This document shows positions 35,610-48,183 of a stretch of DNA of 64,000 bases, in pieces. Under the pieces are notes generated by a model. That model did no database searches. It saw only the letters and a program-made list of their open reading frames with translations, and had not been told where the DNA came from. The number at the start of each line of letters is the position of its first letter. The stretch's first letter is position 1. The stretch covers positions 39,431,087 through 39,495,086 of the forward strand of contig NC_135013.1 in assembly GCF_051020955.1 (NCBI RefSeq). Reading direction: 5' to 3'. The translations under genes and the position numbers were made by a program. Origin of the DNA: Megalopta genalis (taxonomy: Eukaryota > Arthropoda > Insecta > Hymenoptera > Halictidae).

Positions 35610-38027
35610 TATAAGAAGTGCGGTCTCTGTTTAGCCTGTTGTCTATCTTTTTATACATATTGTATGATCTCTGCCTTGTCTGTTTTATATAATAATTATA
35701 TTATAATATATATTGTAAATCTCCTATGAGATTTCAATATTCGAAAAAAAAGCCTTCATAGTTATTGTGTAGGTATGAATATTCCTATTGTTCATGGTTA
35801 CAGTTGTAGTAAAAATATTCGTAGTTGTACGCAATATTTTCTCAAATGTATAGAAAAAAGGCTAGTTTCGCATAAAATAGTCCTTCTCTTTGTTGAATAG
35901 TGGTTGTGAAATATGTAACGATATTGGGGAAGTTAAGTGTAGCATATATTGTATTAGACATTGACAACATCAATTTTTTATAAACATTATTTATCTCTCT
36001 TACTTAATTTCGTTAGAAGTGCGAATTCATTATTGCGATGGTGCTTTAAAAATTAGATCTTGAATACATAAAGATAAAAGTCGAACGATGTATGAAAAAG
36101 CGTGTCCCAATAATTTTACCACGAAATTGTAAACCTATTGGCTGCTTGTAAATGACAAAATTACAAACTCCACGATTTTACTAAATTATACAAACATTTG
36201 AAGTGTATCAAAACTTGTGTGAAGTATCAAAGAATGCATTCACAATGCATTTTTACACGAAACTGTACCATATCGAGTGCTTATAAACTGTGGATTTTTA
36301 TGCTAAACAAACGTTTTCTGAATTAATTGCAAAAAATAGAAAAATCGATAACAGTTTTATTCTTGTTTCAATCATTTCAACGGATCAAAAATAATACACC
36401 GACATTTCTCAGTTATTTCAAGCTTACTATTCTTCAGAATCGCAACTACTCAATTTTGTCATAAATGCATAGAATCCGTTGTCAACTTACAAACGACAAG
36501 GTTGCAAACTCCACAAGTTCGCTAAACCATAAAAACGTTCTAACTGTCTCAAAACTCGTCCAAGCTCTATGAAACATTGCATTCCCATAATCTTCGCAAG
36601 AAATTACAATTGCTCGAGAACATCGAACCCGCTGTATCACCAATGTTACATTTCTCGAATCCGTTGCGAAGTTTTAGCTATGAGCAATCAACCGCAGAGC
36701 ACGGACCATAAAAGCATCCGTTTCCAACGTTCTTGCTACAACGTTCGCCGTCGAGAACGTTGTCATAAGTACAAACGTTTACGATCCGTCCAGATCGTGT
36801 TTTTGTTTGGCTGGTGCAGCTTATCCGGCGAACGTTATCGCGTCAATTGTACGGGGAGAGGTTTCGACAAGTTGATGCGACTCGACAGGGAACGTATAAA
36901 TACTCGTCGGTGTACGTGCAACGATTTTGCTAAGGTAACTGTTTATGTAATTTAAGATACGTGCAACCGTTACCGATCAGTTTTTGCGGTCGTACGCGAG
37001 CCGGTACGAAATTTAACGCTACGTTCCTGGGACAAGGGAGAACGAGACACGGGGCCCGGCCAAACGAGCAGAAAAGAGAACGAAAAAGCAAGGGAGCTAG
37101 CCCCGTGTAACCACGCGGGAGAGAATATACAACGCGACTGTCCGACCGCAAAGATGCACCGCTCGGGACGAGCCCCGGTGCAACCGAATGCAACTACGCT
37201 CGAGTTGCATCTACTCAACGATTAACGACGGAGAACTACGGCCCGAGCCGCCGAAATTACCGGGACTTTCTACCGTTTACGAGATATAGTTTCTTGGTAG
37301 CCTGCCCTGGCGAAATGTGCAGCATCGAATGCACTCAGCGTTTATTGTAAACATTTTTGTGTATTATCTCATATTTATTTTATACTTTATCTCAGATTTT
37401 AATCTCGATGTAAAGAAACGAACATTGTTTTCGTTTGCAAATTACACGCGATGAACTCTTTATTAGACGCCCGTTCGACCACTGACGTTCAAAGAGTTAT
37501 TCAATCATTGCCATTATTCGATCATTACTCAATTATACGATTTTCTGTAATGTTGACATTCTACTGAACAAACGTTACCTTATCTTTAATAATAGGCTGT
37601 TATTATTTCTTAAATATTTGATCGTAAACCATAAGGGAGTAATAATTAATTAGGCAATCAACATTAACCAGAGTTTTATTTGGATAACATTTAGATATAA
37701 AGTTTTATTCGAATGTTTCGAACAAATCTTCGAATAACTAACAAGATGTTATTCGAATAAAATTATATTCGAAGAATCTATTCGATTGAAATTGTATTCG
37801 AGTCATGCTAAACATTGTCACTAACAGCTAAAATATCATTTTATAAAATATATTCACACCAAATCGATGATAATACTAAGCTCGTTTGGTATCGTTCCAT
37901 GTTTCCATTTTATCTTACCGAGGAATTAAGAAGCCTGCAACTCCTCCCTGTTACTGCATGCGCAAAAAGGTAGCTAAAATACCGTTCGCTCAATCTTCCG
38001 TCCACATTTTAATTAACAAACAAAATA
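35610..38027. other. Non-coding; GC-rich island at 36560-37290
   Basis: A+T-rich to 36560, then a CpG-rich island in which a 128-codon frame (36569-36955, +) stays open but shows no domain. At 37690-37805 there is a cluster of TTATTCGAATAA-like palindromes. No gene is accepted. Confidence 0.4.
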
Positions 38028-38155
38028 TTAGGTCTACCGGAAAGTTCTGTCCGATAGTGTCACTTCAAGTTTCAATCCATATGCACATGTTGATTTGAGA
38101 CATATATGACTATCTCTCTTTATCGTTGCATTTACACACATGTACTCTCCTACAT
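38028..38155 (+). mobile_element. Mariner-like element, 5' end only
   Basis: After TA at 38026-38027 the 128 bp starting ttaggtctaccggaaagttc are virtually identical to the left end of the element at 38483. The match stops at about 38155 and no right terminus follows, so this is a truncated copy. Confidence 0.75.
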
Positions 38156-38482
38156 AAGCTTAAACTATAACCTGTCTGGATATACGGTGAATTTGTGGTT
38201 TGAAATGAAGTTAATTACGTTGTAAAAGCTGTATTGCTTTCTTTTGGGAAAAAACGCCATTACTTATTAGCCAACCTAGTATTAGAGTTTCAATATCTAA
38301 GTTTGTACTATATTATTATGTCGGTGATTTGATTTATTTTAGTTATTTGTGCATCATGTATCCATTTCTAATTGCATATCACAATTTAAACTTTAGGAAG
38401 ACTTACAGAAAAACTGTTTCTTCGAGATGAATTCAACAACTTACTGTGTCATAATCTTAAACCTTGAAACATTGTTAAAGTA

Positions 38483-39045
38483 TTAGGTCTACCGGAAAGT
38501 TCTGTCCGATAGTGTCACTTCAAGTTTCAATCCATATGCACATGTTGATTTGAGACATATATGACTATCTCTCTTTATCGTTGCATTTACACACATGTAC
38601 TCTCCTAAATAAACTGAAACAAAGGTGTCTCATGTCATTATTAAATGAGACGCGATCGTGAAAACATGGCTACCGATGATAATGCCAGACCACATGCTGT
38701 TTTGGCGACTCGTCAGAAAATCGCAGAGCTAGGCTGGGAAATTCTGTCACGTCCACCATACTTCCCAGACCTAGCACCCTCCGATTATCGCTTGTTTCTC
38801 TCTTTGCAAAACTTTTTACAGGAAAAAAAATCAAAACTGAAGCCGATGTCAAGCAAGCACTAGTTGAGTTCTTCGCCTCTAAAAATAAATCATTTTTGTA
38901 AAAATGGCATTTACAAGTTGCCATCACGCTGGCAAGAAGTCATAAGTAACGATGGAAAGTATATTCTACAATAAATATTATTAAATCTATGAAAATTGCG
39001 TTATATTTCAATTCAAAAACGGACAGAACTTTCCGGTAGACCTAA
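38483..39045 (+). mobile_element. Mariner-like element, internally deleted
   Basis: Left end TTAGGTCTACCGGAAAGTTC after TA (38481-38482). The right end is its inverse, finishing at 39045, where the expected TA reads CA. The 563-bp body keeps the left end and the C-terminal part of a mariner transposase reading frame (38666-38863). A complete mariner is about 1.3 kb, so more than half is missing. Confidence 0.8.
38666..38863 (+). pseudogene. Mariner transposase C-terminal fragment
   Basis: The translation has DDNARPH (second catalytic Asp region), ATRQKIAELGWEI, then PPYFPDLAPSDYRLF with the third catalytic Asp, followed by SLQNFL. These are standard DD34D mariner signatures. The frame then breaks in an A-run near 38826, and the rest of the tail continues out of frame (ending near the 'agttgccatcacgctggcaag' block). 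The N-terminal DNA-binding domain and first Asp are absent. Confidence 0.85.
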
Positions 39046-40500
39046 CACTTTCCGCTGATAATAAATTTTACCGTAGAACAGGCAACAGAAGGAATTTCTT
39101 TAATCAAGTAAAGAATTCCGGGGGACGTAAGTTGAACGAAAAACCAACAATTTTGTTCGCGAATCCCACGGACGCGGCGGGCGCGCCGCAGGATTAAATT
39201 TTCTCCGTATTTCACAAAGGGTGGGTTGTTGGGTTTAATAAAATATTTAGCTGCGGAGAGTGTCGTCAAAGCGAACGGTCGCGGCGAACGTATTAAATTC
39301 GCCCATTCTCTGATAAAAAAAAAAGAAAAAAGAAAATAAAAGAGGGTCAACGTTCCGGAACGCACGTTCAAGTTTAAACAAAGCCAGGAATACTGGAAAC
39401 CAGGAGGATGGCTGGGCAACGTGTGGCGAACAGACGTGGGAAAGGCGTGAGATTTGAAAGGGAGAGGACGAGCATGGTGTGAAGCGATGTGGCAACGTGA
39501 CGGGGCAGCCTCCAGTAACGACAAATTAAAATTCTCTGTCTCGTTTGCATAGCTGAACTTGGAAATACGAGGGCCGAGAGGCGCCCGTCGTCGTGACATT
39601 ATTGAGAGACCTTCCACGCACTCGCCAATTAATTCTTGGGCTGGAAAACTCGCGCGTTATTCGACGCGAGAAGAAGTTATGCGACGCTGTTCTCCTAATC
39701 ACGTGATAGTTTCTATTCGCATTCAAACGCAGCTTCCGCGAAAGCTTTGGAAACATTTTTCTGTGAATTTTGATCGGTGTAGATATTTTGTGTTTCAGCT
39801 ATTTTTGTATAGCGACTCGCATGGTTATAAACTAAAGCCTCTAAAAATATTATGATACCAATTAAGCTTTTGCACTCGAGCGGTGATTCTGAATATAATT
39901 TGTGCATCATCAATTTGTTTTACATTTAAAGTAAAACTGCTAAAAGAGTAACTGTAGTATGAGACCTAATTTCGTATGCACAAAATGCACTGAGTCACGT
40001 AAAATGGAAATACTGTAAGTCAGGAAAACTGTTTTGAGTTTAGGGTTAAAGTCGTTTCGAATCCAAAGTCCAAATCATCGATAATAGGATGACTTGGTCG
40101 GTGAATGAATAGAACTGAAAACGATTTTAACGTCGTTTGATAGGAATCTAAAAATAGATGAACATTTTTAAGAGTGTAATATATAAGATCCAAATGTCAC
40201 TTGATCGAATCAATCAATTTTTACAAAATGACATCTGCAGGACATCTGTAGGTGAACAGAGTGTTCCGAAAATGTCTCGTAATACGGAAATAGGGAATAG
40301 CTGAGGTCATTCTAAGTAACTTTTTCCTTGGCAAAAATGCAGTCTGCGGCTTTGTTTGCGAGTTATTAACGAAAAACACTGACCAATGAGATGATATGTC
40401 AATGTGATAAGAGTATCATAAATCTTACTTTTTCATACAGTAAAGTAAATGTTCTTTCATTGTGGTGTGTTTATTTATTCAACATATCACCCTAAATATA
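39046..40500. other. Non-coding; GC-richer at 39100-39700
   Basis: A 191-codon frame on the - strand (39042-39617) overlaps other open frames and has no features. The rest is A+T-rich. Confidence 0.4.
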
Positions 40501-40740
40501 TGAGCCGTTTATTTTGAAAGTGGCATAAGTCACTTTGTTTTTAAGTCGATATATTTAAGGGTTTGCGTTTTAACACGTTTAAAAAAATATGGATGCTAAC
40601 TTTCGAGAAGATTTACCTGTATTTGTTATCTCAGGATACTGATATTTTTCTCAGTATAAATAATTTCGTATAAACATTAAAAAATCACCACTTTTCATTG
40701 CGGTAAAGTGACTTATACTACTTTCAAAATAAACGGCTCA
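40501..40740. mobile_element. Short element related to the 59.8-kb transposon
   Basis: 240 bp with inverted ends TGAGCCGTTTATTTTGAAAG. The sub-terminal motif GAAAGTGG-[CT]-ATAAGTCAC is a variant of the one in 59768-60894. Flanks are TATA on the left (40497-40500) and TATT on the right. No coding capacity. Confidence 0.75.
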
Positions 40741-40875
40741 TATTTTTGTATAGTGACAAGCATAGTCATCGACTAAAGTTTCTGAAAACACTATGGCGTT
40801 AAAATGATTCATCTGTAAATTGAAGAATCAAGTAATGTAAATAGATATATTACATTTGAGTTTCCTATGTATAGT

Positions 40876-40936
<61 letters not shown>

Positions 40937-40938
40937 AG
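40876..40938. repeat. (CA)n microsatellite
   Basis: About 60 bp of CA repeats with one interruption. A TTA/TTAT-rich simple stretch follows at 40970-41045. Confidence 0.97.
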
Positions 40939-42046
40939 TTATAAAGTAAAGCTTCTGGCATGTTATTTAAATTTATTATTATTATTTATTTATTATTATT
41001 TATTATTATTATTATTTATTTATTATTATTTATTTATTTATTTATATTTCTAACAAAAGATCAGCTATCCATTTCAGTTAATAAGTCGGATTTTTCCGGG
41101 GAATTAAAAAAGTTGAATAGGTGATACAATAGCTCCTTAAGCACAATAGTTAGTGAAAGAATGGAAAAATTACGCGCGTTTGAGGGAAATATGCTTGATA
41201 TCCACGCATCTATTGGATAATCTCACTTTTGTTCTCCCGAATGATGTAACGTTTCTATGCATACAATTGTCCTCATTTCCCATGAAAACTGATGCAATTT
41301 AGTCAGAGAAATAATTCGCAATCTAACACTTTCAGTGGTTAGTAGGGTAACGCGTAATGCAAGGTTTAAAGAGCTTCGTGTTACGATGTACGTTTTCGGT
41401 GCGTGACGATGGTTACTTTCGCTTTAAGTAACCAATATTTTAATCGGTTAATATTCAGGTGAGAAAAGTAAAAATATAGGTCGTGAAGAGAAAGGGAAAC
41501 TTTAGAATGAAATTTAGCGTTCGAGTTTATATGTTAATCGCGTATCTCAGACGCTTAATGAAGGAAAGTTTTCTCGAAAGTTATTGGAGGAGTTAGACCC
41601 CTGACACTTTTTCTTTTCTAAGGAGAAAATTAATTCTTAAACACGAAAATTTGTGGATTCAATTTATTGACGTGAACGACGTTGGTATGTCTTATTATAT
41701 TATTAACTTACGCAATCAAAGAAACAATTACACAGGATCGTACTATATTTAGGTTTGTATAATGCATAATAAAATTTCAATACTGATAATAAATATTGTA
41801 TCTAGTGAACGAATGCCTATCAATTTTACTAAATTACAAAATTTTAAATTTTCCAATGTTAGGTTGTTAATAGACTGAATTTTATACATTCGTGAGAAAA
41901 ATAAGTAGATACAATCTACAATAGGAGATGAATTTTGAAAAAATATCGATGTACTGTTATCATCTAGTTAAAATGAATAATGGAAGATCAAAATGGTGTA
42001 TATCTAGCTATGATGTCTTGAAATCAAGGTATTATATCAATTAATA
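40939..42046. other. Non-coding sequence
   Basis: Nothing recognisable beyond the TTAT-rich stretch. Confidence 0.45.
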
Positions 42047-42176
42047 ATATAATATATATATATATATAAAATGTAATAATAATAATAATATATAATATTA
42101 TTATTATATAATAGCAATAATAATAATATTATATATTATTATATTAATAGAAACTGATATACATATCAGTTTCTAT
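42047..42176. repeat. AT-rich simple repeats ending in a 30-bp palindrome
   Basis: (AT)n and (AAT)n runs are followed at 42147-42176 by two 14-bp arms, atagaaactgatat and its exact complement, separated by two bases. Confidence 0.8.
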
Positions 42177-45100
42177 TTTGCATAAAAATGAAGTCTAATT
42201 ATTAAGTGTCTTCAGAAATTGAGTAATCCATATTGATAATCTCACTTAGACGTGTGAATAAGCTTAAAACCACTAACAAACTGAGAAATGCAAAAAACCA
42301 GCAGGATTAAACAAACAAATTCGTATCGTTGTTATCTCTACAGCAAACGAGCAATTAAAAAAAAGATTGATCTAACTGCGATATTTTGATGATGAAAAAG
42401 CAGCGAAAGCTTAGAAAATAATATTATCCTAGTATAGAGGTTCAGCTCGATTTTCGCGTAGATGATTTTAGGATCGCTCGAATGGCTAGATCCGTGTGCA
42501 GTCAACGCGGTGGAAAATAATTTCCGTGAAAATCACCGTGTTGCGTTAGAAAGTAATGAGTACATCGGGAGGGGCGAGAAGTCGATGGGTGGAATGGAGC
42601 ATAGCGTGAAAAGAGCTTAAGTGGCCTTTAAATGGAAATTGATTTGCTTGCGTAAGAAGAGAAGACTGAGGTGAAGAATACGGTATCACCTTGCGCGGTC
42701 AACGATCCGACGAATGGAACGCCTTATACGATCGACCATGATCTTCTCCTCCACCTTGTAGGGGGTGTACGACCATTAATGGCCGTTCATACGCAGGACT
42801 GGCGCAAGCATAGACGTAGACTCGGACGTGTGACGTTTAACGGACGCAGACGTTTCTCAGTGTGTATATTTCTGTTGGATTGGACGTAGAAACGCTAAAT
42901 GTAAACAGGATTGCATTGCTGGTTCTATTTATTGCGCTGTCAGAAATTTATATCTTCGGTAAAGTAATCAATCAGAAATGAAATACGAATTTGTCTCTTG
43001 CACCGAAAAAATTATTCAATGTTTAGGAAATAAACAAAATTTTATTGAACTCCACACTATTTTACTATATCATGTACAAAATGCATTTGAAAATTTCCAC
43101 AAGAATAATTAGTTGGACTATATTATGTACAAACGTTCTTTTGAAATAGGATATGATAAATAGTTATCATTTTTGGCATAAATAGACTCTGGATCTGAAT
43201 GGAAAATAAAAAAATTGTTAATATCAATTGCAAGAAATAGAAACTACACAGAAATTTATTGCATCCATCAATGAGTTTAATAAGTTAAAATTAATTAATT
43301 GACATTTTTAAACATTTTTAATCCGTCAACTGCATTAATATAAATAAACTATATCAATATATTATTATATTAATATATATAATATATATAATACTATATA
43401 ATATATATAATATTATATAATACTATATATTATATATATAATACTATATTAATATAAAAACACAAATCATGATACAGAATTTATTTTAAATTGTTATCAA
43501 GCAACTATTCAATCAATCATTAACATTGCCATAAAAATGATTGGATTTTGGGTTCGTGAGAGACCCCAAATGAAAAGTGCAAAAAGATGTGTCAATCTAA
43601 TTCTAAGCGAACCATTCGTTCTATTTTATGTTCACCTAATGTGTAAAAATAAAACTTTGATGCAGTCAAGGGTTAATTGCGACATTTTGGTCGAAATAAA
43701 CGCGGTTCCATGGACAGACACGTTTTATCTGAAGATTGAAGTGCGCTTGAAACTTTGCACAGCAGCGTGCGTATTGTAGTAGGTCACCAATGCATGAGAA
43801 AAGTATTATATCAACACTTTCTTGGTATAGGATGTTATTTCAGAGGCGGAAACGCGAGATAAAAATTCTCTCTACACCACTGGCTGGACACGTAACGCAC
43901 AGCATGTGCTGGACGTTACTGATTGCTTTTTGTAACGGCTCGTACGTGCTTCGCGATGTAAACGATAACGTCCAGATACAGATTTGGAATGTGACATTTA
44001 TCTCGCCGTCGAATAAGAAGGGAATTTTCACGTGAAACGTCGCGTCCACGGACCGTAAAGTAACCGTAAAACGGAGTGCCATAAATTGCCAATTCTCCGT
44101 TTCGAAGGACCATGGGTAAGTATTTCAGTGTGATCGTACATTTCTGTTCTCTTATTTGTAACTTTGTAACATTCCTGTAATTTAATATAAAATTTAGAGT
44201 TCAACTGAGACTCTTGTGTAATTGTAACAGCTTTCCAGATAAACGAAATATATTAATTATATTTATATAAATTGAAAGAAACATTTCATTTGTATTTTCA
44301 AGTAGACAGACAACGTTCGTTGCTTTTTGTGAAAAATATGCTTCAAGTTTAAATTCACCGTTCTTACGACGTGGTAGAAGTTCATGGTAATTTCGTGAGT
44401 GGCGCCACATGAAAGAGCACAGCCTTCTTTGCTATTCGTCGGTAAGAAAGAGAAACTGATTTCACTATATCGACTGAGACAATCACTATCGGTAACGTCG
44501 GTGCCTGCTATTATTTAAGTTAATAAAGTATTATAACAATAGTTTACATAGTTTAATATTCTAAATGCGTGTATATTGCGTGCCTGATGTATTTCGTAAC
44601 TGGTACATGATAATGACATTAATTAGGATTTTTATTGACGGGAATGAATTTAATGTAGACGTTTAATGTCGATTTATTAATGAAATTTTAATGATCATGA
44701 CATTTCTTGCGCCCATTTGTCATTAAAAGTAGCCAAAATAAAAATATAATTTGAACTCGGAGTTATTACAATAATAATCATTTATACCAATGTACCTCAA
44801 TTTGTTGAAACAGAATATAACATTTTATTTGAAGATAATATACAAAAATTCGATATATATATATAGTAAAGATTGAAAACTAATAAACAACGTTTTCATA
44901 CTGCCTTTTAATTAAATATTACGTTATTATAATAAATATTATTTAAATATAAATTAAAAAATAATAAATATCATTTTTCTGTACGTGATCGTACAAACTA
45001 TATATTGAACACAAGAAAATAAAGAGGCAACATAAATTAAAATAATAAATAATTAAGTACTGTGAAATAACCTTCTTTTGGGAAGAGATAGTATTTTATT

Positions 45101-47012
45101 TTAGATTTAAATCGATTCCGTGTACAAAATTCAAACAAATATATTCCTTTATGAAACTCCCAGTCTTAAGAAATTATTATTAAATTACTCCGAATTACGA
45201 AAATTTACGCTAATACGTATTCTTGTAATCACGCCGACAAAGAGTTTCCCACCCCGTCGCTGTTAACGCGATACCGTCGGGGAAACATTTGTAATTTTTT
45301 CTAAAAGGGAAAGCACAGCCCGATATAAATGGATAGGGTAAAGAGACCGTGCAGCCCCCTCGCGTCGAAAAATTCACGGGGCTAGCTGCGACAGCCCAGA
45401 AAAAATCTAATTTAGGTCCAGCCCGAATAATTAAACTTTTACGCCGAGCCGTGGGAATAACCGGAACACGAAAGTAAAAACGTGTCCCATCCGCACACCT
45501 CCGTCGCTTTCGTAAATTCTGTTCTCGTGTCAGCTATTTCGTTATAGCCCGATGAAACCGTGGGACACGGAAAATGCGCAGGAAAAACTGAGCTTCGGAC
45601 AACGGGGCAAAAGTAGTTTTTACTCGCCCTTTGGGGATCGTCAAATGTATTACGATCTCTCGGGAGATAAATTTCTATTAGCTATTCGACCGAAGTTATC
45701 CACTATACCCGTTTTTAAAAATTCAATGATGAGACGATGCCGTAAATTTGAAAGACTTTCTGCGTGCTTTTCGGCGAATGATAGTAAACAGAGAGATTAA
45801 GGGTACGAATTTTTGGCACTCTGCAAATTAGCAATTGCTGTTTTATAAAATTTGTGTCAAGGCAATCCTTTTATTTTTGCTATGTTTAAATATTTAAATG
45901 TGTTTAAATATTTGTTTATTTTGCTATGTTTAAATATTTAGGTTTAAATATTTACTACGTTCTAGCATTTCATACCATTTTTCATTTTTCTTGGTAACGT
46001 CATGGTACATTGAAAATTAACAATTTTTAGTGTACAAAACGTGTATCAATAAAATCTTCTATTTTTTATTTAAGCAGATTAAATATTGCCAATTTTCCAT
46101 CATTTTATATTTTTCTTTAGAACATCACTTACTATCTCACAAATAAATACGTTCGAGTTTTTGATAGGTAACTCGAGAGAAATCTCCCGAGTTCAAAGGG
46201 TTAATTATCGAATGACACGAGTATTTTGTAAAATAAGGAAATTTTCAACGCGGTATACACTTGAAAATTTATATATTTCATTTTACTCAGGCTAAAGAAA
46301 AATAAGCAACACTTACTATCTCCATCTTTTCAAGTGTACAATTCGAAGGAAATAACAGAATCCGGATTCGTGTAATTGTAGTAGGTCAACAAGAACTTCG
46401 CAAAAGCTCGATCCAGTAGACACCGTTTTTAAATGTGTCCCGTTCGACAACGTTAGAACAGTAAGCTGAGTGAACAAAGTTGACGTTAGTGTGTCAGGCC
46501 TCTCCTCCGCAATTAGTTGAATTTTCCGCGTAATTAGTCGATCCTGTTATTATCTTCGCGCCTACGGCATTCCAGTACTCGTAACCTTGCGGTTAATTTC
46601 TTTCTGGCAATGCGATGCACACGTAACAATGCCTATTAATAATGCGATACATAAGACGATCCGACAGCCTGACCTTAAATCACGTTATTGTTTCGCGATG
46701 AATAGAGCCTTGTAGAACAAATCACAGCAGCTCCATCTTCATTTCTCATTGTGTCTATCTTGTCTCGAAATACTCCGAAATGGCTTGAGGTTCATGAATG
46801 TATCTCAATTTTCACTAAAATTTCAGTTCCAACAACAAGTATTACGAACTTCTTTTTGTTTCACCGCTACTATACTCACAATATAAATAATTTCCGTTTA
46901 TTCGTGACGAGTATATTCGTCATACACAGCGAAGAAGTTAATTCAAAATTCTGATGGACGACTATGATCATTTGCAAGACACAAAGAAGGCATTGAGTGT
47001 CTGTTTCACTTC
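42177..47012. other. Long mostly A+T-rich non-coding stretch
   Basis: GC-richer pockets lie at 42480-42890, 43860-44120 and 45230-45570, none with a convincing exon. AT microsatellite at 43360-43450. At 44112-44120 an ATG is followed at once by a strong 5' splice site (ATGG|gtaagt), a possible start exon on the + strand, but no partner exon was found. Repeated 'gctatgtttaaatattta' occurs near 45880-45955. Confidence 0.35.
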
Positions 47013-47195
47013 AATACTCGAACGGTGGACCTTTTTAACAAAACTGTAACTGAAGATACTTAGGATAATTTATAATGTTATTTAGAAATTTATTTAACAC
47101 ATTTTTTAAGATATTCCTCATAGACACTATGTTTCACTAATCCTTTTTACAGACCTTAATTTAACGAAACATACGAAAATTTAAATTAACCCTAG
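47013..47195. repeat. Dispersed repeat, copy 2
   Basis: It shares 'aatactcgaac-gtggacct', 'acttaggataatttataat', 'tttaacacattttttaag', 'gtttcactaatc' and 'acgaaaatt' blocks with 22055-22175 and 47424-47770. Because it lacks the foldback insertion seen in the latter, it serves as the empty-site reference. Confidence 0.65.
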
Positions 47196-47423
47196 CATGC
47201 TTGGGAGGGGGTAAAAGAATGTCCACAGAATTTCTAACAATGTTCTTTTATAAATTTTGTATATTTTACTTTTGCATTGCTAGGTACCAAAATGTATTAT
47301 TTAACAGTATTGTAAAAGTAAATATATCTCGAGCAGAAAAAATAATTTTCTTATATGGATACAAAATGACCCTCCCTTAAACAAACTTTAATGCTTTTAA
47401 TACCTTAAGCATTCCAAGGTTAA

Positions 47424-47770
47424 TACTCGAACAGTGGATCTCTTTGATAAAAATTGAATATGCACAAGATCGTTTATAATTTTTTATTAATTAAAAAAAA
47501 AAACATTTTTCAAGGTACAGTAAATTCTCTCCAATTGACCCTCAACTTGGAAACCAAAATGGACAATTTGGGAAGAGAAGGAACGATTATTTGAGCCTTG
47601 CGGCTCGTTTTTACAGTTGTTCATAATCGGTAACTATAAAAATGAGCGACACGACTCAAATAATCGTATCTTCCATTCCAAATTGTCCAGTTTTCTCCTC
47701 ACAGACATATATTATAGTTTCACTAATTTTTCTACAGATCTGAATGAAACATGTGAAAATTGAAATTAAT
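47424..47770. repeat. Dispersed repeat, copy 3, split by foldback element copy F
   Basis: The left part (47424-47517) and right part (about 47692-47770) together match 47013-47195. The interruption is the family 1 foldback element. Confidence 0.6.
47518..47691. mobile_element. TA-flanked foldback element, family 1, copy F, right end lost
   Basis: Starts CAGTAAATTCTCTCC after TA (47516-47517) and carries the conserved left half, core and part of the right half up to 'aattgtcc'. The last 35-40 bp and the right TA are missing. Comparison with the uninterrupted repeat at 47013-47195 places the right junction at about 47691. Confidence 0.75.
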
Positions 47771-47927
47771 GTAACAGCAACTATTGAGTTGGTAACGAAC
47801 TTACAATTTTGTCTGCGGGCTCGTATATTTGCAAAATAGTTAATTCGAATTCTATTTAATATTATAACTGTTTAGAATGTTCTAGTAAAAGCCAGTTAAT
47901 GTTTCGAAAGAATGGAATGTTTGATGA

Positions 47928-48122
47928 TCCCGGATTTTATACACTTATAACGAAAACGAGTTGATCAAATACAGAACGGTAGAAACATTTAAAGAATTGA
48001 ATAATGCTGTTGCACTATTTTCAATTCATTCGAATGAATAAGGAATAAAGTAAATATCTACGTAGCTCCAGTATCTTGCAGTTAGGGTAAACAATTTTTA
48101 TTTTGCATAAAAATCCGCGGTC
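47928..48122. mobile_element. Short element, GACTGC family, copy 2
   Basis: About 195 bp with left end cccggattttatacacttat and right end gcataaaaatccgcggtc, inverted to each other. Interior blocks 'gctccagtatcttgcagtt' match copy 3 at 53486. No coding capacity. Confidence 0.55.
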
Positions 48123-48183
48123 TAATTGTTAAACTACGGATTTTATACTTTATAATAAAGTTGAATAGTTGTAGCTTAAAATA

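Noticed and set aside
36569..36955. 128-codon open frame on the + strand in a GC-rich island
   Set aside because: Cys/Arg-rich but without a recognisable pattern. It ends near a weak donor (aag|gtaact) only, which is not enough to call an exon.
38160..38480. Possible interior of the truncated mariner copy at 38028
   Set aside because: No similarity to the transposase region and no right terminus. Better treated as ordinary flanking sequence.
39042..39617. 191-codon open frame on the - strand
   Set aside because: No domain, abuts a mariner end, and overlaps other open frames. No promoter or splice context.
41446..41466. Possible zero-length recursive splice site on the + strand (tattcag|gtgaga)
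   Set aside because: Weak pyrimidine tract, donor not consensus, and no associated exon or partner. It could easily be chance.
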